A stretch of 64,000 bases of DNA from an uncultured Pseudomonadota bacterium (GTDB taxonomy: Bacteria > Pseudomonadota > Gammaproteobacteria > Steroidobacterales > Steroidobacteraceae): the NCBI GenBank assembly GCA_903828595.1, contig CAIKMS010000028.1:1-64000 (forward strand), written 5' to 3'. Numbering within the stretch: the first letter of the stretch is position 1; every line of letters starts with the position of its first letter. Below, one piece after another: positions 13,062-21,925 of this stretch. The notes beneath the pieces were generated by a model. That model was not told the origin of the DNA, made no database searches, and saw nothing but the letters and a program-made list of their open reading frames with translations. The position numbers and the translations under genes were made by a program.

Positions 13062-14090
13062 TTAGTAAACGCGTCCGGTGGCGTCGATGTGGTAACTGAC
13101 CAGATCACCGCGGCGATATTCCGGACCGGCCGTGACTTGCTGACCGTTAAAAGTCACACGAACACGATCGGCTTTACCCAACACGACCCGCCAAGGACCC
13201 CGGCCGGAAATCGTGCGGCTTTGCCCGGCATGCTGCATGCCGTACACCTGCCTTTCGCCGGTTGAGCTAAATACGCCGACCCAACTGTCACCCCGAACAT
13301 CGATCACAAGGCCGGCGGCAACGCTCGATTGCGTTTTAGCACCTAAGGCGGCGTCAACCACCGAGGGCACCGCCATGGAGCCCGATTCAACCGACGGTTC
13401 AGCTGGCGCGTTAGCCGCCGGATTCGCCAGTGGATTGGCCGTTGGCTGAGCCGGCGTAGCGCCTGAACTGACCGGCGATAAACTGGGCGCATCCACGGCG
13501 CCAGCCGGTGGGCCACCCGCGGACGGCGTATCCGCACTATTTGCGCTGTCAGCGACCGGATCCTTAGCAGGCATGGGCACAGGGCCGTCAACAGGCGATG
13601 CCACAACACGGGCGGCAACCGGTACGGCCACACTCACGGGGTTCACGTTATGCCCACGCCACCAAAATAATGAACCTAAAACAGCCAACAACAGAAGCGC
13701 AAACTTCGCTGCCGTCTTAACGCCGGACCAATCACGAAACGCCGGAGCTGCACTGGTTAAAGGAACGTGCGTCGGCGCTACGGGCAAACTACTTAATCCA
13801 TCAAACTCGGCCAGCATGTCCTCCACGGACAGTCCAAGGAATTTAGCGTACTGACGCAAGTAGCCACGGGCATAGACGGGCGCGTCGAAAACCTCAAAGC
13901 GATTGGCCTCCATCGCCTCGAGCAGTTTCTTTTCCACGCGTAGCGCCGACACAACCTGATCTAACGGCAACCCCTGTAGCTCTCGAGCTGCTCGCAATCG
14001 ACCACCGGGTGGCGTCAATACCGGCAAAACGGTCACCGTAGAGACGGCCTGCGACGAAGATGTCTCCACTAACTCTTCACCTTGAGTCAC
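13062..14090 (-). CDS. rodZ: Cytoskeleton protein RodZ-like
   Basis: Membrane protein that links MreB to the cell-elongation machinery. The N-terminal helix-turn-helix domain spans about residues 27-95 (GGRLRAARELQGL ... YARGYLRQYAKFLGLSVEDML). A single transmembrane helix (FALLLLAVLGSLFWW) lies near residues 130-145. A Pro/Ala/Ser-rich periplasmic linker follows, then the C-terminal DUF4115-type domain (VIDVRGDSWVGVFSSTGERQVYG). The start is GTG at 14090, overlapping the pilF stop as GTGA, which suggests translational coupling. Length 342 agrees with the family. Gene order rlmN-pilF-rodZ is standard. Confidence 0.93.
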   Translation of the reverse strand: MTQGEELVETSSSQAVSTVTVLPVLTPPGGRLRAARELQGLPLDQVVSALRVEKKLLEAMEANRFEVFDAPVYARGYLRQYAKFLGLSVEDMLAEFDGLSSLPVAPTHVPLTSAAPAFRDWSGVKTAAKFALLLLAVLGSLFWWRGHNVNPVSVAVPVAARVVASPVDGPVPMPAKDPVADSANSADTPSAGGPPAGAVDAPSLSPVSSGATPAQPTANPLANPAANAPAEPSVESGSMAVPSVVDAALGAKTQSSVAAGLVIDVRGDSWVGVFSSTGERQVYGMQHAGQSRTISGRGPWRVVLGKADRVRVTFNGQQVTAGPEYRRGDLVSYHIDATGRVY

Positions 14091-14854
14091 TGCGAGCCTC
14101 CTTCCTCCAGCTGCCCGACCTGTGGCGAATCTGGAAACATCTTTCGCAGCCGCTTCTCATAGTCGGCTGCCGCCATCGGGTCACCGGCCGCGCGTTCAAT
14201 TTTTACACCCAACAACAAAGCGTCTGCCGTAGGGGTCGCGATGCTCAGAAAACGCGTCAAATGACCTCGTGCGTTGAGCAAGTCGCCGCGCGAATAGTTG
14301 AGGACAATGAGTTGAAGCAAGGCATCCGGGTAGGTGGGCTTTAAAGCGACCGCCTGCTTAAAGTCACGCTCCGCCCTATCCGCATCATCCGCGCTCAGCG
14401 CGCAGACACCCGCATTAGTCCAAGCTACTTCCGGAGTCGCGTAACGCGGATTTTTCGCCACTTCCTCTAGTAAGGACTGGCCCTTTTCAAAACCGCCGCG
14501 CTGACACAGAAACACCGCGTAGTTATTCACCCGATTCGGATCTCTGGGATCGGCCTTCACGGCGGCTTGATAGTGCTTCTCGGCCTTATCCATCTCGCCA
14601 ACGCGCGAATACAACAAACCGGCCGCCGTTTGGACATCGGCATCGTTGGCATTTTGAGTTAACGCACGCTCAATCTTTTCTTGCGCCAAAGAAACGTCTC
14701 CGCGCTGCAAATAAGCCACACCCAATTGGGCATTAAACTTAGCGGCCTGATTAGCATCCGACATCGATTTTTTTTGATTGATCTGCGCTGACGCTACGCC
14801 TATGAGGCCAAACACTAGCGTAAAGGCGCAAAATGTCGCGGCTAACAGCTTCAT
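14087..14854 (-). CDS. pilF: Type IV pilus biogenesis TPR protein PilF/PilW
   Basis: TPR protein that in pilus-bearing bacteria helps the PilQ secretin assemble. The 255-residue protein begins with a signal peptide ([17 protein letters not shown]). No lipobox cysteine is visible at the cleavage region, although well-studied PilF/PilW proteins are lipoproteins. Several TPR motifs follow ([46 protein letters not shown]). It overlaps rlmN at its start (ATGA) and rodZ at its end (GTGA). No other pilus genes occur here, so function is inferred from similarity and conserved position. Confidence 0.88.
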   Translation of the reverse strand: MKLLAATFCAFTLVFGLIGVASAQINQKKSMSDANQAAKFNAQLGVAYLQRGDVSLAQEKIERALTQNANDADVQTAAGLLYSRVGEMDKAEKHYQAAVKADPRDPNRVNNYAVFLCQRGGFEKGQSLLEEVAKNPRYATPEVAWTNAGVCALSADDADRAERDFKQAVALKPTYPDALLQLIVLNYSRGDLLNARGHLTRFLSIATPTADALLLGVKIERAAGDPMAAADYEKRLRKMFPDSPQVGQLEEGGSQ

Positions 14855-15984
14855 GTTTCCACCGCCAAGTTAATCCGCTTGCTGCCCAATCGCACAGTGG
14901 TGCGATCGGCCACTTGGCCTGCTAATTGACCGCATGCGGCATCAATATCATCGCCACGGGTGCGACGCACTGTGGTGATGATCGCCCGCTCGTGCAACAG
15001 GTCGCAAAAGCGCGAAATAGCCTCTCGACTCGATCGACGATACTGATTGCCTGGGAAAGGGTTAAACGGAATCAGGTTGACTTTCGCATCCCGCCCGCGC
15101 AACAAACCCGCCAACTCAATCGCGTGCTCGGGTTGATCATTCACGCCATCGAGCATCACATACTCGAAGGTAATGCTGCGACCGTTTTGAGCGTCTAGGT
15201 AGTGCCAGCAAGCTTCCAGTAGTTCTTTGATAGGGTGCCGCCGGTTAATGGGCACCAACTGATCACGCAACGCATCGTTAGGAGCATGCAACGATACGGC
15301 AAGAGCTACGTTCGTGTCCTCGGCCAACTTGTAGAGCTGCGGCACTAAGCCCGAGGTCGACAGCGTGACTCGGCGACGAGATAAATCGAACGCCAGGTCA
15401 TCCATGAAAATGGATAGTGCGGGTAAAACTGCGCGGTAGTTAGCAAGCGGCTCGCCCATGCCCATTAAGACCACGTTAGTTACGGCACGCGCGCCATCTG
15501 GCGCTACCCCCAGCTCACGATTGGCTAACCAAACTTGACCGACGATTTCAGCGGTCGACAGATTGCGATTAAAGCCCTGCGCTCCGGTGGAGCAGAACGA
15601 GCAGTCCAGCGCGCAGCCTACCTGACTGGAGATGCATAGGGTTCCACGCCCAGGCTCAGGGATAAACACCATTTCCACGGCTTGTTCGCCGCCCACATCG
15701 CCGGCCGCAGGGCCGGCTCTGAGCAACCACTTTCGTGTGCCATCTGACGAAGCATGCTCACTCATAATCTCGGGTAAGCGAATTTCGGCGATGGCCTTTA
15801 GTCGCTCCCTGAAATTCTTCGACAGATCGGTCATCTGTTCAAAGTCATCGACCCGTCGCTTGTACAGCCAGGTCATCAACTGCCGCGCCCGAAACGGCTT
15901 TTCCCCGAGATCCGCCACAAACTGCGCCAACCCCTGCCGGTCTAATCCCAGCAGATTTGTCTTCGACTCTGGCACGGCATTCAT
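14851..15984 (-). CDS. rlmN: Dual-specificity RNA methyltransferase RlmN
   Basis: Radical-SAM enzyme that methylates C2 of adenosine 2503 in 23S rRNA and A37 in some tRNAs. The [4Fe-4S]-binding CxxxCxxC motif is present as CALDCSFC. The preceding block [11 protein letters not shown] and the downstream [17 protein letters not shown] elements are typical. The mechanistic cysteine near the C terminus is visible in [12 protein letters not shown]. Length 377 matches the family. Its 3' end overlaps the pilF start by 4 bases. It is the first gene of the rlmN-pilF-rodZ run; ndk lies 39 bases downstream of nothing else but directly upstream of it on the same strand. Confidence 0.97.
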   Translation of the reverse strand: MNAVPESKTNLLGLDRQGLAQFVADLGEKPFRARQLMTWLYKRRVDDFEQMTDLSKNFRERLKAIAEIRLPEIMSEHASSDGTRKWLLRAGPAAGDVGGEQAVEMVFIPEPGRGTLCISSQVGCALDCSFCSTGAQGFNRNLSTAEIVGQVWLANRELGVAPDGARAVTNVVLMGMGEPLANYRAVLPALSIFMDDLAFDLSRRRVTLSTSGLVPQLYKLAEDTNVALAVSLHAPNDALRDQLVPINRRHPIKELLEACWHYLDAQNGRSITFEYVMLDGVNDQPEHAIELAGLLRGRDAKVNLIPFNPFPGNQYRRSSREAISRFCDLLHERAIITTVRRTRGDDIDAACGQLAGQVADRTTVRLGSKRINLAVET

Positions 15985-16023
15985 GGGCGGTCTCGGTACG
16001 CGAATTAGCCTCGCGCGTTTAGT

Positions 16024-16455
16024 TCAGCGGGTACGGCTGCAAAGATCAGTCTCAGCGAAAAAGAACGCGATTTCGCGCGCTGCATTTTCTACCGAGTCCG
16101 AGCCGTGAGCGACATTCTCTTCGATACTGGTCGCCAGGTCGGCGCGAATAGTGCCGGGAGCAGCCTTTTTAGGATCCGTGGCGCCCATTACTTCGCGGTG
16201 CTTGGCAACTGCGTCTTCACCTTCCAGCACTTGGGCAATGACCGGGCCCGAGCACATGTAGCTCACCAGATCCTTGAAAAAACCACGCTCGCTGTGCACG
16301 GCATAAAAACTTTCCGCCTGCGCCGTGGTCAGGTGCAGCATGCGGGCGCCAACAATGCGCAGACCGGCTTTTTCAAAACGGTTATAGACGTCGCCAATCA
16401 AATTACGGGCAACGCCATCTGGCTTAACAATCGACAGGGTGCGCTCGAGCGCCAT
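16024..16455 (-). CDS. ndk: Nucleoside diphosphate kinase
   Basis: Balances nucleoside triphosphate pools by phosphate transfer through a histidine. The 143-residue protein opens with [17 protein letters not shown] and holds the catalytic histidine in NVAHGSDS. The GEDAV...[17 protein letters not shown] block is typical. The C terminus ([10 protein letters not shown]) is slightly divergent but of normal length. The ATG at 16455 lies just after an AGGTGT-type ribosome site. It sits between iscA and rlmN, the order seen in many gammaproteobacteria (ndk-rlmN). Confidence 0.97.
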   Translation of the reverse strand: MALERTLSIVKPDGVARNLIGDVYNRFEKAGLRIVGARMLHLTTAQAESFYAVHSERGFFKDLVSYMCSGPVIAQVLEGEDAVAKHREVMGATDPKKAAPGTIRADLATSIEENVAHGSDSVENAAREIAFFFAETDLCSRTR

Positions 16456-16491
16456 GGAACACCTCTAGGTTTGCGATAAAGAAAATGGGGT

Positions 16492-16520
16492 CCGGGGCGT
16501 CCTCAAAGCGACGGCCCCGG
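16492..16520 (-). terminator. GC-rich hairpin between iscA and ndk
   Basis: CCGGGGC (16492-16498) pairs with GCCCCGG (16514-16520), and an inner GTC/GAC pair lengthens the stem. On the minus strand the stem is followed after about 5 bases by the T-rich ATTTTCTTTAT. It is plausible as the end of the iscA transcript, 37 bases before ndk, or as an ndk leader element. Confidence 0.45.
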
Positions 16521-16639
16521 GAATGGGGTGGCGTCAGGCGCTTACGGATTCAAGCCTCGAACTGTAACGGGAAACAGCCCCATGTGCAATGCCGCGAAAT
16601 CACGGAAGTCACGGTACATAAAGGCTTTTTTTCATTTTC

Positions 16640-16963
16640 TCACAAATTGAAGCTCTCACCACAGCCGCACTCGCTCTTGGCTTTAGGATTGTGGAACTTA
16701 AAGGCTTCGTTCAGACCCTGCTTAACAAAATCCACTTCGGTTCCATCCACCATGGGCAGGCTGTCGGCATCAACAACCACCTTCACCCCTTGGTCTTCAA
16801 AAACCACGTCATCCGGTTGAATATCCTCAGCATAATTGACTACGTACGCGTAGCCCGAGCAGCCCGTTTTCTTAACGCCCAGACGCAGGCCAATGCCGTG
16901 ACCGCGGGCACTGAGAAAATGACGGACGCGGTTCGCGGCAGCGACAGACAGAGTAATGGACAT
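16640..16963 (-). CDS. iscA: A-type iron-sulfur carrier IscA
   Basis: Small carrier that receives and delivers iron-sulfur clusters. The 107-residue protein keeps the three conserved cysteines: one in [11 protein letters not shown] and two in the C-terminal ECGCGESF. This C-terminal pattern resembles IscA more than ErpA. The start is the ATG at 16963, which has AAGGAG 10 bases upstream; the frame continues to 17056, but those extra residues are unlike the family. It follows the IscU-like gene with a 46-base gap and belongs to the trmJ-iscS-iscU-like-iscA run. Confidence 0.93.
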   Translation of the reverse strand: MSITLSVAAANRVRHFLSARGHGIGLRLGVKKTGCSGYAYVVNYAEDIQPDDVVFEDQGVKVVVDADSLPMVDGTEVDFVKQGLNEAFKFHNPKAKSECGCGESFNL

Positions 16964-17009
16964 ATCGGATAACTCCTTCGCGAAAACCCGTCGATGATCC
17001 ATAGTACGA

Positions 17010-17369
17010 TCAGCGCTCAGCGAACCCAATAGCTGCCGCACGAATCGCGTCCTCAATCGTCAACAATTTGCCCAATTTGTCCGTTGGAGCGCCCACGGCT
17101 TGGGCAATAGCACGCAGATCCAGCACCCAAGAGCTCACCGACTGATTAACCAGGCTTTGCACCGCCAAATCCAGAGCAGCGATCAGATCCGGGCACCCAC
17201 GAACTTCATAGCGAGCTTCACTAATCACACCCGCTTCAACTCGCAGGTGCACGCGCACGGTGCTTGCGCTAAGCGCGTGCCGTGCCTCACCGGTCAAACC
17301 GCCGACAAAAGCACGTCCCGCATGCGGCGTCTCACGAAAAAGCTTCGATTTGAGTTCAACGGGGCCCAT
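17010..17369 (-). CDS. IscU-like scaffold protein, degenerate (one cysteine)
   Basis: The C-terminal two thirds align with IscU/NifU N-domain proteins: [22 protein letters not shown] matches the IscU segment around Cys63, and [14 protein letters not shown] matches the final helix. It lacks the features that let IscU build clusters. The GAPACGD loop (Cys37, Asp39) is missing, and His105-Cys106 are replaced by Gly and Lys. The single cysteine (residue 59 from the ATG at 17369) is the only one in the protein. The ATG at 17369 has GGTGG just upstream; TTG/GTG codons upstream would add four residues. It lies 17 bases after iscS and before iscA. A sulfur-acceptor, regulatory or partner role is possible; a standard scaffold role is unlikely. 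Confidence 0.72.
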   Translation of the reverse strand: MGPVELKSKLFRETPHAGRAFVGGLTGEARHALSASTVRVHLRVEAGVISEARYEVRGCPDLIAALDLAVQSLVNQSVSSWVLDLRAIAQAVGAPTDKLGKLLTIEDAIRAAAIGFAER

Positions 17370-17386
17370 GGGATCCACCAAGCGGT

Positions 17387-18571
17387 TCAGTTGGTTGTCG
17401 GCGCCAAATGCCGCAAGCGGGTGACCTCAGCGATAATTTTCTCGGCAGCAAAATCCACCTCAGCCTGCGTCGTCATGCGCCCTAAGCTTAGCCGCAGAGT
17501 GGCTGCTGCCAGAGCATCATCGCGTCCTAAAGCCCGCAACACATAAGAGGCCTCACTACTGCCCTCGCTGCAGGCTGCTCCGCTCGATACAGCTAAAGCC
17601 GGCAGCCCCATCCGCAATGCCTCACCATCTACACCAGCAAAAGACACACTCAGAATGTGCGGTGCGCGCGGGGCACCCTGACCATTAAGAAAGACATCGG
17701 GCAACGACTGCAAACGAGTCCACAACCGCTCCCGCAACGCCACCAATCTTGATGACTCCGACACACCCTCGCGAGTCGCCCAATCGTAGGCCGCCCCCAT
17801 CCCCACGATCTGATGCGTGGCCAGCGTACCGGCGCGCAAGCCACGCTCTTGGCCACCGCCGAACTGTAGAGGCAACAGCACGGGCCGCGGATTTAGCCGC
17901 ACGTAAAGCGCGCCCACGCCGATAGGACCGTGAATTTTGTGGGAGGCCAGCGAGATCAGATCGGCGCCTAACACGTGGACATCTAGCGGGACGCGCCCAG
18001 CCGCTTGCGCGGCATCCAGATGGAAGAGAACCTCGCGACCCTTCAGCCCATCGGCAATCGCCGGGGCATCCAGGCACACTCCGGTCTCGTTGTTAACCAG
18101 CATCAGCGATACCAGCACCGTATCCTCGCGAAGCACATTAAGCACCTGATCTGCACTGACCAGACCCTCGGTGGATGGGGTGAGGTACGTTACGCGAAAT
18201 CCCTCGCGCTCTAACTGCTGGCACGCACCTAAAACCGCCTTATGCTCGGTGCGTGAGGTGATCAGGTGACGCCCGCGGCGCGCTTTATTACCGCGGGCCG
18301 CGCCAAGAATGGCCAGGTTATCCGCCTCGGTAGCGCCCGATGTAAAAAGAAGGGTCTCCGGGCTCGCACCGATCAAGCCGGCTACCTGAGCGCGCGCAAG
18401 CTCAATCCGCTGTGCCGCGCGTTGACCATAGACATGCCCGGTGGACGACGGATTACCGGCGGCTTGGGTATCGGTCAAACACTCCGCCATCACCGCAGCC
18501 ACGCGCGCGTCCAGCGGACTGGAGGCCGCGTAATCCAAGTAAACCACCGTCTGGCCGGGGATCTCGTTCAC
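17387..18571 (-). CDS. iscS: Cysteine desulfurase (IscS/NifS family)
   Basis: PLP enzyme that takes sulfur from cysteine as a persulfide for iron-sulfur clusters and tRNA thiolation. The 394-residue protein has VYLDYAASSPLD at the start, the HLDAAQAAG segment, and the PLP lysine in SLASHKIHGPIG. The catalytic cysteine loop SSGAACSEGSSEASYVLRALG resembles group I desulfurases. It is shorter and more divergent than classical IscS, so a NifS-like label is also fair. The GTG start at 18571 overlaps the trmJ stop (GTGA). It is followed closely by the degenerate IscU-like gene. Confidence 0.92.
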   Translation of the reverse strand: MNEIPGQTVVYLDYAASSPLDARVAAVMAECLTDTQAAGNPSSTGHVYGQRAAQRIELARAQVAGLIGASPETLLFTSGATEADNLAILGAARGNKARRGRHLITSRTEHKAVLGACQQLEREGFRVTYLTPSTEGLVSADQVLNVLREDTVLVSLMLVNNETGVCLDAPAIADGLKGREVLFHLDAAQAAGRVPLDVHVLGADLISLASHKIHGPIGVGALYVRLNPRPVLLPLQFGGGQERGLRAGTLATHQIVGMGAAYDWATREGVSESSRLVALRERLWTRLQSLPDVFLNGQGAPRAPHILSVSFAGVDGEALRMGLPALAVSSGAACSEGSSEASYVLRALGRDDALAAATLRLSLGRMTTQAEVDFAAEKIIAEVTRLRHLAPTTN

Positions 18572-19314
18572 GGATTTGCCTTAGCAATCGTTGCCTGTAC
18601 GCCAGCCAGCAGGCCCCGAAGGATATTGGTTTCTAAGTGGTCTAACTCGGCGCGGGCAAATATACGTTTAAATCGTTTTAATAAATGCACGCCGCCACGA
18701 CGATCAGTAAAACCAACGGCCTCTAAAACCTCATCCAAATGCGCGTAGAGCAACTCCAACTCGGCCGCGGTTGCCAAAGGCGACTCGCGCACGGTAGGCG
18801 GCAAGGCAGCAGCCCCGGCTGCATAGAGCTCGTATGCGACGACCTGTACGGCCTGAGACAGGTTCAATGATTCGTACTGCGGGTTAGCTGGAATGTGTAA
18901 CAGCGCATTACACAGCTCCAACTCTTCATTGGTCAGACCGGTGCGCTCGGTACCAAAAACCACAGCTACCGGCGTTTGCTGGGCTGTTTGCCGGAGCTTT
19001 TGAGCGACCTCACGCACGCCAAAGCTAGGCCAGTAATACTGTGACCGCACCCGTGCGGTAGTACCTACTACCCAGCCACAACCAGCCACGGCTTGCGCTA
19101 GATGGGTGACCACCTGCGCGCGTTCCAAGACGTCCTCGGCCCCACTGGCCAAGGCCGTGGCGTCGGCGTGCGGGAAGAACTTCGGCTCCACCAACCAAAG
19201 CTCGCTCAAAGCCATGGTTTTCATAGCGCGAGCGGCAGCGCCAATATTTCCGGGGTGACTGGTTTTAACCAGCACGATCCGAATCGGGCATGGCTCAATG
19301 GCGGAGGAGTTCAT
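18568..19314 (-). CDS. trmJ: tRNA (cytidine/uridine-2'-O)-methyltransferase TrmJ
   Basis: SPOUT-family enzyme that methylates the 2'-OH at position 32 of certain tRNAs. The N-terminal trefoil-knot domain shows RIVLVKTSHPGNIGAAARAM, VVFGTERTGLTNEEL and IPANPQYESLNLSQAVQVVAYEL, all standard SpoU/TrmJ motifs. A C-terminal helical extension follows. From the ATG at 19314 the protein is 248 residues; a TTG two codons earlier is less likely. It precedes iscS with a 4-base overlap and is divergent from suhB, the same arrangement as in E. coli but without iscR. Confidence 0.95.
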   Translation of the reverse strand: MNSSAIEPCPIRIVLVKTSHPGNIGAAARAMKTMALSELWLVEPKFFPHADATALASGAEDVLERAQVVTHLAQAVAGCGWVVGTTARVRSQYYWPSFGVREVAQKLRQTAQQTPVAVVFGTERTGLTNEELELCNALLHIPANPQYESLNLSQAVQVVAYELYAAGAAALPPTVRESPLATAAELELLYAHLDEVLEAVGFTDRRGGVHLLKRFKRIFARAELDHLETNILRGLLAGVQATIAKANP

Positions 19315-19431
19315 GGGCAATTACTATCCGGTAAAATCATCAGGCGTTGCCGCAGGTTAAACACCCGGGACCGCTAACGTCTGTTAGTCTAAACCGCTTT
19401 TCCTAAGGCGCCCACTGAGGTCGCACGATCT

Positions 19432-20247
19432 ATGCCGACGCATCCGCTTGTTAATATTGCCATCCGTGCGGCTCGCCGCGCGGGCAACATCATTATGCGC
19501 AACCTCAATCGGGTTGACGCACTGACCGTCGTAGCCAAGGGCCGCAACGATTTCGTTACCGAAGTCGATCGCTCGGCCGAAGCCGATATCGTCACCACGG
19601 TACGCCGATCGTACCCAAACCACGGATTTCTGGGCGAAGAGTCCGGCTTATCACCTGGATCGGACGAGGGCGCTGATTACGTTTGGATCATTGATCCTTT
19701 AGATGGCACCACCAACTTTTTGCATGGTTTTCCCCAATTTTGCGTTTCGATTGGCGTGCAATATCGCGGCAAGATAGACCACGCGGTCATTTACGATCCT
19801 TGGCGGCAAGAGATCTTCTCGGCCAGTCGCGGGGAGGGTGCGTATCTGGATGAAAGACGCATTCGCGTGTCACGCGCGAAAGGGTTGGACGGCGCCTTGA
19901 TCGGTACGGGCTTCCCGTACCGAGAAAATCTCCAGTTCTTAGATCCCTATCTCGAGATTTTCCGCAGCGTATCGACAAAAGCCGCAGGGTTACGCCGCCC
20001 CGGATCCGCGGCCTTAGATCTGGCCTACGTCGCAGCCGGTCGAACGGATGGTTTCTGGGAATTCGGCCTATCCCCTTGGGATACGGCTGCCGGGCTGCTG
20101 CTCATCCAAGAGGCGGGTGGCCGAATTGGTACACCTACCGGTGCTGATTACGAACTGGGCCCTCACCTGGTGGCAGGCAGCCCTAAAGTGTACGAGGCGC
20201 TCTTGGCGGAAATGCAGCCTCACCTGACCGCCGAGTTACGTCGCTAG
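19432..20247 (+). CDS. suhB: Inositol-1-monophosphatase SuhB
   Basis: Mg-dependent phosphatase of the IMPase family. In enterobacteria SuhB also joins the rRNA antitermination complex. Metal-binding motifs are clear: GEESG, WIIDPLDGTTNF and the C-terminal SPWDTAAGLLLIQEAGG. Length 271 is typical. The ATG at 19432 gives the familiar start HPLVNIAIRAARRAGNIIMR. It is divergent from trmJ and convergent with an amino-acid permease across a strong hairpin. Confidence 0.95.
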   Translation: MPTHPLVNIAIRAARRAGNIIMRNLNRVDALTVVAKGRNDFVTEVDRSAEADIVTTVRRSYPNHGFLGEESGLSPGSDEGADYVWIIDPLDGTTNFLHGFPQFCVSIGVQYRGKIDHAVIYDPWRQEIFSASRGEGAYLDERRIRVSRAKGLDGALIGTGFPYRENLQFLDPYLEIFRSVSTKAAGLRRPGSAALDLAYVAAGRTDGFWEFGLSPWDTAAGLLLIQEAGGRIGTPTGADYELGPHLVAGSPKVYEALLAEMQPHLTAELRR

Positions 20248-20268
20248 CAGCACGCCTGCAGGCAGCGA

Positions 20269-20297
20269 GGATGGGATCGCTTGGCGCGATCCCATCC
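20269..20297. terminator. 12-bp perfect hairpin between convergent suhB and permease
   Basis: GGATGGGATCGC (20269-20280) pairs exactly with GCGATCCCATCC (20286-20297) across the loop TTGGC. It lies between two converging genes and can fold on either strand. No T-run follows on either side, so it is not a textbook intrinsic terminator, but its position suggests bidirectional 3'-end formation. Confidence 0.55.
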
Positions 20298-20307
20298 GGC
20301 AGCAAAC

Positions 20308-21777
20308 CTAGCCGTTAGCCTTATTCATATGACTGCTGCGGTAGCCATACAGCGCATAGACAACCAAGCCTACACTCGTCCAAATTAAAAAGATGAGATT
20401 GGTTTTAGTGGGCAAGCCAAAGAATAGGTACAGACAGCCTATCGTCGCTAACGGACCCACAATCCAAACACCCGGCACGCGGAAACTACGGGCACGACCG
20501 GGATCGCGAACACGCAAGATCATGACACCGACAGACACCATGAAAAACGCGCACAGCGTTCCTGAATTGGATACGTCAGCCAACACGCCGACTGGAAAGA
20601 AACCAGCAAAAATGCAGACACCCACACCGGTGATGATCGTTACAACATACGGGGTCTTGTAAACGGCGTGCAACTTATTCAAAAAGCTAGGCAGCAGCCC
20701 GTCACGAGCCATTGCAAAGAACAGTCGCGTCTGACCGAACAACATCATCAAGACCACGGATGGCAGCGCTAAAAACGCCGCCAAACCAATCAACGTTGCT
20801 ATTTTATTGTAATGAATTTGCTGCAACACAAAAGCCAATGGCTCGCCACTGCAGGCCAGCATAGAGTCGCCAACATGAGCTTTACAGGCCGCTACGAACT
20901 CCGCACTACCCGGCGAAAGCACTTCATGGTTAGGCCCAAAGATAGGCTGCGCACCGATAGTGCCAATCGCACCCGAGGCAACGAGCAGGTAAAACCCGGT
21001 GCACACCACCAAGCTGCCTACTAGGCCAAACGGTACATTGCGTTGAGGATCTTTGGTTTCCTCAGCGGCCGTTGAAACGGCATCAAATCCAACATAAGCA
21101 AAAAAGATCGAAGCCGCAGCGCCAGTAACGCCTGTAAAGCCTAGTGGCATGAACGGGCTGAAGTTCTCCGAATGAATGGCAGGCACTGCCAAAATCACAA
21201 AAACAGTCAAAGCAATAATTTTAATGCCGACCAGCACCGCGTTTACTCGAGCACTTTCGCGCGTACCCAAGATCAACAAACCCGTGCACAGCAAAGCAAT
21301 CGTCATGGCAGGCAAATTCAAAAAGCCACCCGAGAAGTAACCTTTGGTAAAAGCCTCCGGCAAACTCACCCCAAGCAATCGGCTGACAGCGCCCACAAAA
21401 TAATTCGACCATCCCACCGAGACCGCGCTTGCAGCAACGGCGTATTCCAAAATGAGGGCCCAACCAACAATCCAGGCGATCAACTCACCTAACACCGCAT
21501 AAGAATAGGTATAGGCAGATCCGGACACCGGCACCATGGAGGCTAATTCGGCGTAACACAGTGCGGTAACTCCACACACAAAGCCGGCGATCACAAATGA
21601 CAACATCATGCCCGGACCGGCTTTCTGAGCGGCCTCGGCCGTCAGCACAAAAATACCAGTTCCAATAATGGCACCAATGCCCAGCATCATCAGTTGAATG
21701 CCACCTAACGACCGGTGCAGCGAACGACGCTCCGCAGTTGCCAGAATGTCTTCGAGGGATTTAATTCGCCAGTTCAT
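20308..21777 (-). CDS. APC-family amino-acid permease
   Basis: Inner-membrane amino-acid transporter of the APC superfamily, closest in pattern to the cationic amino-acid transporter (CAT/YhdG-like) group. The protein is 489 residues from the ATG at 21777. It shows the family start LGGIQLMMLGIGAIIGTGIFVLT, then CYAELASMVPVSGSAYTYSY and FFAYVGFDAVSTAAEETKDPQRN. About 12 or more hydrophobic segments are present, with a larger polar loop holding two cysteines (near VAACKAHVGDSMLACSG). The substrate cannot be fixed from sequence. A TTG four codons upstream is an alternative start. It is divergent from the TonB receptor. Confidence 0.9.
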   Translation of the reverse strand: MNWRIKSLEDILATAERRSLHRSLGGIQLMMLGIGAIIGTGIFVLTAEAAQKAGPGMMLSFVIAGFVCGVTALCYAELASMVPVSGSAYTYSYAVLGELIAWIVGWALILEYAVAASAVSVGWSNYFVGAVSRLLGVSLPEAFTKGYFSGGFLNLPAMTIALLCTGLLILGTRESARVNAVLVGIKIIALTVFVILAVPAIHSENFSPFMPLGFTGVTGAAASIFFAYVGFDAVSTAAEETKDPQRNVPFGLVGSLVVCTGFYLLVASGAIGTIGAQPIFGPNHEVLSPGSAEFVAACKAHVGDSMLACSGEPLAFVLQQIHYNKIATLIGLAAFLALPSVVLMMLFGQTRLFFAMARDGLLPSFLNKLHAVYKTPYVVTIITGVGVCIFAGFFPVGVLADVSNSGTLCAFFMVSVGVMILRVRDPGRARSFRVPGVWIVGPLATIGCLYLFFGLPTKTNLIFLIWTSVGLVVYALYGYRSSHMNKANG

Positions 21778-21925
21778 AGTCTGCCCCAACCAAAAAAGAG
21801 CGCTATTTTTACCATGCTCAGCCCTTTTCAGCTATGGCCGCTGCCCTAATCAAGCCGCGGGCAAGTATCACGCGCAGCGCAACAATTCGGTGGAGCCATG
21901 GGTTACGTGTGCAAGAATGCGACAC

